From positions 186,001 through 250,000 of the forward strand of contig JAMXSV010000010.1 in NCBI GenBank assembly GCA_027559495.1: a stretch of 64,000 nt of DNA, given 5' to 3'. Position numbers and translations under genes: made by a program. The stretch is from Aurifilum marmelostoma. Taxonomy: Eukaryota; Ascomycota; Sordariomycetes; Diaporthales; Cryphonectriaceae. Below are positions 58,828 through 64,000 of this stretch, piece after piece (positions within the stretch are counted from its first letter, which is position 1; each line of letters opens with the position of its first letter). The notes beneath the pieces are model-generated. The model did no database searches. It had not been told where the DNA came from and worked only from the letters and a program-made list of their open reading frames with translations.

Positions 58828-59877
58828 TCAGCTGGCTTGTGAGGCTTCCCATTTGTCCCTGATCGAGCCGGGTGGGTAACGATCATTGTCTCTCCAATTT
58901 CCCAAGTTTGGTTGCGTCAGTCCAGCTACGGCTCTCCACTTCCAGTCCAAGGGAGAACGACAGCTCCCACATTGATAGTAGGCGACGATGGTGATGGCCC
59001 AATCCGTGGCCGCATGCCGACGTCGGTCCCAGATCCCCCGCAGAATATTCTTCGAAGCCCTCTTCGACTCGATGGTCGTGCAGTAGTCGGTGAGACACAG
59101 GACGCATGATCCGACGACGCCTCGACACTCGGAAAATAGCTCCCCGGCCTCGCGGGACGATGCTCTGGGCATCTTGAGGGCAGCGATCGCGTAGCTCGGA
59201 TCGACATGGTGACAGATCAGGTATGCGTATGCTGTGTCGATGGCAGCTCGGAGAGTACCATCAGACGTGCCGTAGCTATCAATCGTGTGCGTGGCGCAGA
59301 GGTACAGCTCGTCATCGATGACTTTAGCAGACCAGCTCTGTCTCCAGTACGGAGGGAAGAACATGTCGTACACAGTGGTCGCATGCAGATTGCGAAGAGG
59401 TAATCCGCAGGGCGCACCGTACAAGTGTCGGTTCAGAACAAGACGTGCCTGGTGATAACTCAGTGTGTAATTGCCTCTGTGCAAGGAGAAAACTGCGACG
59501 GCCTCACAGGGACGTAAGAATCTGCGTTCGTAGTAAAGAATCGTGGGGTCGTAAGTCCGTGGACCACATGACGGCGAGAAGCGGTGCAGCTTGTGGCATA
59601 TTGAGCAGAAGTAGAACTGGCTGCCGATTCCAGCGTCTTTTTCGAGAAGCACTAGGAGGGAGTCGTGTGCAAGTGGCCCGAGTACCGGTGCCTCTGGGAT
59701 GAGTAGCACGTATAATGCCTTGCATGTCAATGCAAGAGCGAACACGCATTCCGGTGTCCCACGGAGCTCTTGCATGATCAGCAGGACGATCTCGACAGGT
59801 AGGCGCGAAAAGAGTGATGGCGAAGCTGCATGGCGGCGCCTGGTGTGAATTAAGTAGCACGAAATCGACTGGCCCAT
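58828..59877 (-). CDS. F-box-like protein of unknown function
   Basis: A single 349-residue exon starting MGQSISCYLIHTRRRH. Residues 20-60 form an F-box-like segment, SLFSRLPVEIVLLIMQELRG and LALTCKALYVLL, the common layout of fungal F-box proteins. The MGQS start is a possible N-myristoylation site. Downstream lies a pair of Cys groups (YFCSICHKLHRFSPSCG) and later C-x2-C groups (GSCVLCLTDYC, YQCGSCRSPLDW) that could bind zinc. This arrangement (F-box-like helix, then SICHKLHRFS-type motif) recurs in expanded, lineage-specific fungal families. The gene sits alone in gene-poor DNA. Substrate unknown. Confidence 0.7.
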   Translation of the reverse strand: MGQSISCYLIHTRRRHAASPSLFSRLPVEIVLLIMQELRGTPECVFALALTCKALYVLLIPEAPVLGPLAHDSLLVLLEKDAGIGSQFYFCSICHKLHRFSPSCGPRTYDPTILYYERRFLRPCEAVAVFSLHRGNYTLSYHQARLVLNRHLYGAPCGLPLRNLHATTVYDMFFPPYWRQSWSAKVIDDELYLCATHTIDSYGTSDGTLRAAIDTAYAYLICHHVDPSYAIAALKMPRASSREAGELFSECRGVVGSCVLCLTDYCTTIESKRASKNILRGIWDRRRHAATDWAITIVAYYQCGSCRSPLDWKWRAVAGLTQPNLGNWRDNDRYPPGSIRDKWEASQAS

Positions 59878-62227
59878 GTTGGAGAGGCTTCATGGAGCGA
59901 GTCCAGAGGAGATGGGAAAAGAGATCAGGAGGAAGGTGATGGGATGTTAACTGGAAGGTGAGGTGGTGGTCTATACTATTAAAAGCACGGCTGTGCATCT
60001 TGCCAGAACTTTATAGCTGGCCTGACTAGGCCAAAGAACGTTTAACATTAGGAAAGGAGGCTGTTTTGGAGCGAGTTTGGATTCAGGTGGCGCTCGTCCT
60101 ACACAGCCTACTAATCCAGGACAAGATAAGTATACCGAACCAAAGTAGTGGGGTGGGAGCAGGAGTGCTGTCCTATAAGCCAGCTGCCGGCCGGTCTGAA
60201 GAGCCTTGCAGCTTTATAAGTTGGCAGTCGTCGTGAAGTCGATGGAAGGCAAAAGATTTGTATGCGGTGTCCAGCATGAAACATATAGGATGCAAAATTG
60301 TGACAAGGCGCTGTCCGAACCGGTTGGGCTGTTACCGGAGAACCTCTAGGAGACCCTCTTGACCATCTTGTTCTAGACAAGGTCGATGTCCATAACAACA
60401 GCAAGGTAGGTAGGCTCTTGAATAGTATCGTAGTACCGCAGATTATCTGGCTCATCACCGTTGTAGCTGCTCGCCGCGTCAGTGATCTATCTATCAGCCA
60501 ATTAGAGATCGCTACTGTTGCTTTTGCTGTTATGGCAGTATCTATCTACCTAGCCAACTGGTGGGAGCCAAAAAGATACCTCGAGGCCGACCGTTCTACA
60601 AGGTAGTCAACATCGACCTCGCAGAGCAACTATGCTGCAGCTCTGATCACCGCCTAGAGTCGTGATAGCATCAGGATGATAGCAAGGTTAACAGCAAGTG
60701 CTTAATGGCCTCAATTTGGTGGAAGGAAATACGCCTGCACCTCTCATGTTCGTCTTGCTAGCTTTATCATCTATGGTGTTGACGGTCTGCACTGTCTCTA
60801 ATGGAGCTTTGACTTTCCTACAGGGCTGGACTTGTTTTTATGGGACAGGACTGTCAATGCGATGCGCTACATAAAGAAAAAAAGAAAAGGAATAACAAAA
60901 CCGGCCAGCCAGATGGCTGATGCTATCTAGGCTAAGGATCAGGTGGCTGGTTATACACACTCATCCATGTCTCATTAATTATCCCATTGATGTTGAGGAA
61001 TTTTCAGCTGTTGTCCCGGGAAAGCTTGACGACCTTTGCTATGAATGTCCGTCCACTTGGAGTAAGTCGTCAATTGCATAGCAATGAGTTCATCCAAATC
61101 TCCGTACGTAGATGATCGTAGGAGAAAGCACAGTAGTGTACTCTCGTGAGCAAACCGTGTTTGAAGTCCTCAGTGTATACGCCGGGAATCATCCATAACC
61201 ATCCATTGAACAAACGCACGATTTCAATGATTTGCCAGATTAGGCAAGTTCTGCACAATTAGCTCTCCAGTCACAGTCGACTCTAGCACAGAATCCCATG
61301 GATCTCTAATCTGAATGCCCATCGGGTATTCCCATAGATTTGTCACCTAGGCTATAGTGGGAAGTGCTCACAAGGACGAAGTCCAAAAAGAACGGGTCGA
61401 CGTCCCATCGTATGACGATGACCATGAGCCGCTTCTTCCCCAGTGTTATAAATTCTCCATACACGATTCCTCACATCGCCATTGGTCCAAAATGTGGCAC
61501 GTGGGTAAGGTGTCTCTGCTATAGGGTAGCAGTACATCATGTAACACTGTCCGCAAGCATCGACACTGGGCGCGATCACCGTGTGTCTCACAATTTTTCC
61601 GTGGTTCGCCTGCGCTTAATTATTTCGGGATGCACAACCCTTTTTGAGACGAACTGGCACATGACTGGAGTATGGCCGACGTCGCCGTACAACGCCTTTG
61701 TATGTGAAACATCTGAACGCGGACATCAAGACAATACATTCATGTACTTTTTTTTTTCGGTCACACTCAGTTGTAGCACGGGAAAAATCATTCAAATTTG
61801 TCATAATCTTGATTCAGACGACGCTCAGATGGCGCGCGGCTGGGGATATCTTTTCAAAAAATCTCAAATACTCCGTAATCATGATTCTTCAGATGATAAA
61901 GCTGTAAGCGATCGTGGGAGTTGCAGTCCTCAGAGAAGCTGGTGTGAAGGGAAGATGCCGCTGCTGTTCGAGCTGACCATCTTCGCCCCTGCGGCTCCTG
62001 AGAAAGCAAAAACAAAGGCACCCCGAGAAAGGGGAAACCTTAAGACCGACAGTAGCGATTAGCTAATACGAGAGAAGGAGACCAAAAAGCTCAATGTGAC
62101 CCCATCAAGGTGCCACATCTCACGCGGACAGTTCGAAGAAATCCTCTAGACCCCGTGTCCTGTCGTAGTAGTGCAGAAAAAAGAAACAAGATTCTACTTG
62201 TTGTTGTTGTTATTGTTGTCTTCCTCT
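59878..62227. other. Gene-poor region with decayed sequence
   Basis: 2.35 kb between the F-box-like gene and the transporter. Apart from the membrane-protein fragment listed separately I see only short broken frames, a poly-T at 61748-61757, and a (TTG)n near 62201-62216. No intact transposon ends or target-site duplications were recognised. Confidence 0.45.
60304..60606 (+). pseudogene. Fragment of a fungal multi-pass membrane protein
   Basis: An open stretch of about 100 codons, bounded by stops and without a sensible start, reads through two hydrophobic segments: IVVPQIIWLITVVAARRV and LEIATVAFAVMAVSIYLANW, ending WWEPK. This pattern (conserved helix, SISQLEIATVAF, then a WW-x-P end) resembles the C-terminal part of a common family of uncharacterised fungal membrane proteins. 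The expected rest of the protein is not visible on either side, so I call it a remnant. Confidence 0.4.
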
Positions 62228-64000
62228 TTATTCCTCGCTCGAGTCGGACTGTGACTCCTTCTCGATAATTGGGGGTGGCTTGGGGATGTTTCGTCGGAAG
62301 ATGTGGCGCTTGATGAAGTATGGAAGCCACACCTTGAGCTCGTAGCCGATGAACTGCTTGGTGGGGACGGAGAAGACCTCTGTGGGCGGGTGTGTCAGCG
62401 GAAAAAAGAGTTCACATGTGTAATAGTCCGCTAAGGGGGGGGGGGGGGGTGTGCTTACGATCCAGCTCCTCCAGGGTAAGCTGCTTGGTCTCTCTCACGA
62501 AGCAGAAGATCATGAACCAGGCAAGCAGGTTCAGACCGGCGTAGAATCCGACTGTAACAATTAAGGTCAGCTGATGCCCCAGGGATGAGTTGAGGAGACC
62601 CTTGATCGGCACTTACAAGCTCCCGTTGGGGTCATGACGGTTCGCATGCGAGGGAACGTCAAACTCAGGATACCAGCTGCAGAAGAAAATGATTAGCTAC
62701 GCTCCACTAACGTGCTGTATGGCAATCAATCATTGAGTACAAACTCACCAAAGGTGTTGTTGATGCACACGGCCCAGGCCATTCCCTGCTCACGCTGGAT
62801 GGTAGGGAACACCTCTGCAGAGTACTGGAAAGCGACGGGTCCTTCGCCCAGGGAATAGCAAATGGTGAACAGGTAGACGAATCTGGGTTTTTGCCGATAG
62901 CGGTCAGCTCCTGATAAAACCGATCTGGATCGTTTTGAAGGGTACAAATAGTTGAGTTCGCCCCCTGGGTGGGTTACTTACAGAACGACTGGGCCAATCC
63001 GTGCGCCCCTGGTGCCCGTGGTATCCAGAAGAGAGAGACCGGCGGCCAGAAGGAAGATGCACATGAGTGGGAATGTCTGCAAGAGGCAAATTTGTGAGTT
63101 TTCTGTCTTCTTTCTCAACGTGATGTGGAGCTTGTATTGCTTACAATCAAGGTCAGGGTCCTTCGGCCCTTGGTGTCGATGAGGAACAGGGTAGGAATTG
63201 TGAAGACGACCTGGACAGCACCGTAACCCAGAGAGGCGTACAGAGCCTGGGTGGCCGAGTACCCGACGTCTTCGAAGATGGTCGAGCTGTAGAAAGAGAT
63301 AACTGCGGGCGGGGTTAGCGTATGAACACGTCTGGCCACTACTTGTCCGTCTAGACACTAGGTCCGAGGAGTATAAGAAATGGTGTCTCGACTCACTGTT
63401 GATACCACACATCTGCTGCGCAATCATGACGGTCGAGGCGCCGTAGTTTGCCCGCCTGATCCGAGGAACGGTGAAGCAGTCCTTGAGACGCGAGAAGTAG
63501 CCGGCGCCACGAGCCTCCTTCAGCTCCTCCTCGTAGATGACCCACGAGTAGTAGAAGTCCCGGGCGGCGATGATGGGGTGTGCTCGGAGGCGGTTCATGG
63601 ATCGGAAGCCCTTTGCGTGCTTGCCGTGCTTCATGAGCCAGCGGGGCGACTCCGGGCAGAAGAAGATACCACAGCCGAGGATGAAGGAGGGGATGAAGGC
63701 GGAGCCGAGCTGGAGACGCCAGGCGATACGGCCGGTGTCCTTGACGATGACGTTGGCGCAGAAGCCGAGGAAGATGCCTGTTGTGGAGCACATCAGAATC
63801 AGCAAGTCGCCTGAGAAAACAGAAAGACATGCGAGACACGAAACCTACCGATGACGACCCAGAGCTGCCAGAACATGACGAGAGCACCTCGGATACGGGC
63901 AGGAGCCATCTCAGCAGAGTAGATGGGCACGGTAGCATTCTTTGCACCAATGCCAATTCCCAGGATGAAACGCGCAGCAAACAGACCCTGCCAGGACTTT
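62228..64000 (-). CDS. MFS sugar transporter, 5' part outside the window
   Basis: Visible exons: 64000-63849 (continues beyond the window), 63777-63397, 63302-63145, 63076-62982, 62882-62749, 62676-62617, 62551-62459 and 62379-62228. Sugar-porter landmarks are PESPRWLMKHGK after helix 6, the QQMCGIN motif of helix 7, VISFYSSTIFEDVGYS, the D-T-K-G-R-R-T loop, and the tail ETKQLTLEELDQVFSV. The missing part should hold helices 1-3. The C-terminus is cytosolic and acidic (ESQSDSSEE). The protein should import hexose, polyol or a related sugar across the plasma membrane; the substrate cannot be read from sequence. All seven introns (65-99 bp) agree in phase; the last contains a C14 run on the coding strand. 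Confidence 0.9.

Noticed and set aside
1..64000. CRISPR array, secondary-metabolite cluster, intact transposon or viral insert
   Set aside because: No spaced direct repeats, no synthase or megasynthase, no transposase or reverse transcriptase reading frames were seen.

Overview
This is nuclear DNA of a filamentous ascomycete, most likely a Sordariomycete. Most genes carry short introns of 55-110 bp with GT..AG ends and CTRAC-type branch points. Coding GC is high, leaders are long and CT-rich, and the gene set (AP-1-type bZIP, QDE-2-like Argonaute, PEX14, GH81/GH11/CE5 enzymes, Rtt107/Brc1-like protein) is typical of Pezizomycotina. The species cannot be named from sequence alone.

Layout. 0.4-3.2 kb: a BSD-domain protein (+) and the ribosome-biogenesis factor TSR2 (-), convergent. 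6.3-8.3 kb: a Yap1/AP-1 redox transcription factor behind a long leader. 11.1-13.3 kb: a 76-residue Cys-rich protein and an Fps1/Yfl054-like aquaglyceroporin. 14.5-18.3 kb: UTP14 divergent from mitochondrial ribosomal protein mL41. 19.0-22.5 kb: an Argonaute. 27.5-29.4 kb: glycerol kinase. 30.9-33.9 kb: a GH81 endo-1,3-beta-glucanase. 35.4-38.3 kb: a multi-BRCT Rtt107/Brc1-like protein. 38.7-39.5 kb: VPS25. 40.1-44.7 kb: NDC80 head-to-head with PEX14. 45.0-48.6 kb: GH11 xylanase and CE5 acetylxylan esterase, divergent from a shared 1.9 kb region. 51.2-54.3 kb: a GBD/FH3 (formin-like regulatory domain) protein. 55.2-57.1 kb: a leucine-rich-repeat protein. 57.1-62.2 kb: a gene-poor, more AT-rich stretch with an F-box-like gene and one decayed membrane-protein fragment. 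62.2-64.0 kb: an MFS sugar transporter cut by the window end.

Most genes are unrelated housekeeping functions: small-subunit processome (UTP14), 40S maturation (TSR2), mitoribosome, ESCRT-II, kinetochore, peroxisome import and DNA damage. Two functional groupings can be argued. The GH11/CE5 pair both act on acetylated xylan and share a promoter region with two GGCTAR motifs. Glycerol kinase and a putative aquaglyceroporin both concern glycerol but lie 14 kb apart, so the link is weak.

The main oddities are these. (1) The Argonaute has Arg at the fourth catalytic position (D-E-D-R), an in-frame TAG at codon 14, and a GC-AG first intron. (2) The aquaglyceroporin has SPAS where the second NPA motif and the filter Arg should be. 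(3) PEX14 needs a 7-nt microexon. (4) Seven genes need eight single-base frame corrections, seven of them in G/C runs of 6-7. Because these include NDC80, base-calling or assembly error is the likely cause rather than gene loss. I found no CRISPR array, rRNA, convincing tRNA, intact transposon or biosynthetic cluster, and nothing I would call a clearly new multi-gene system.
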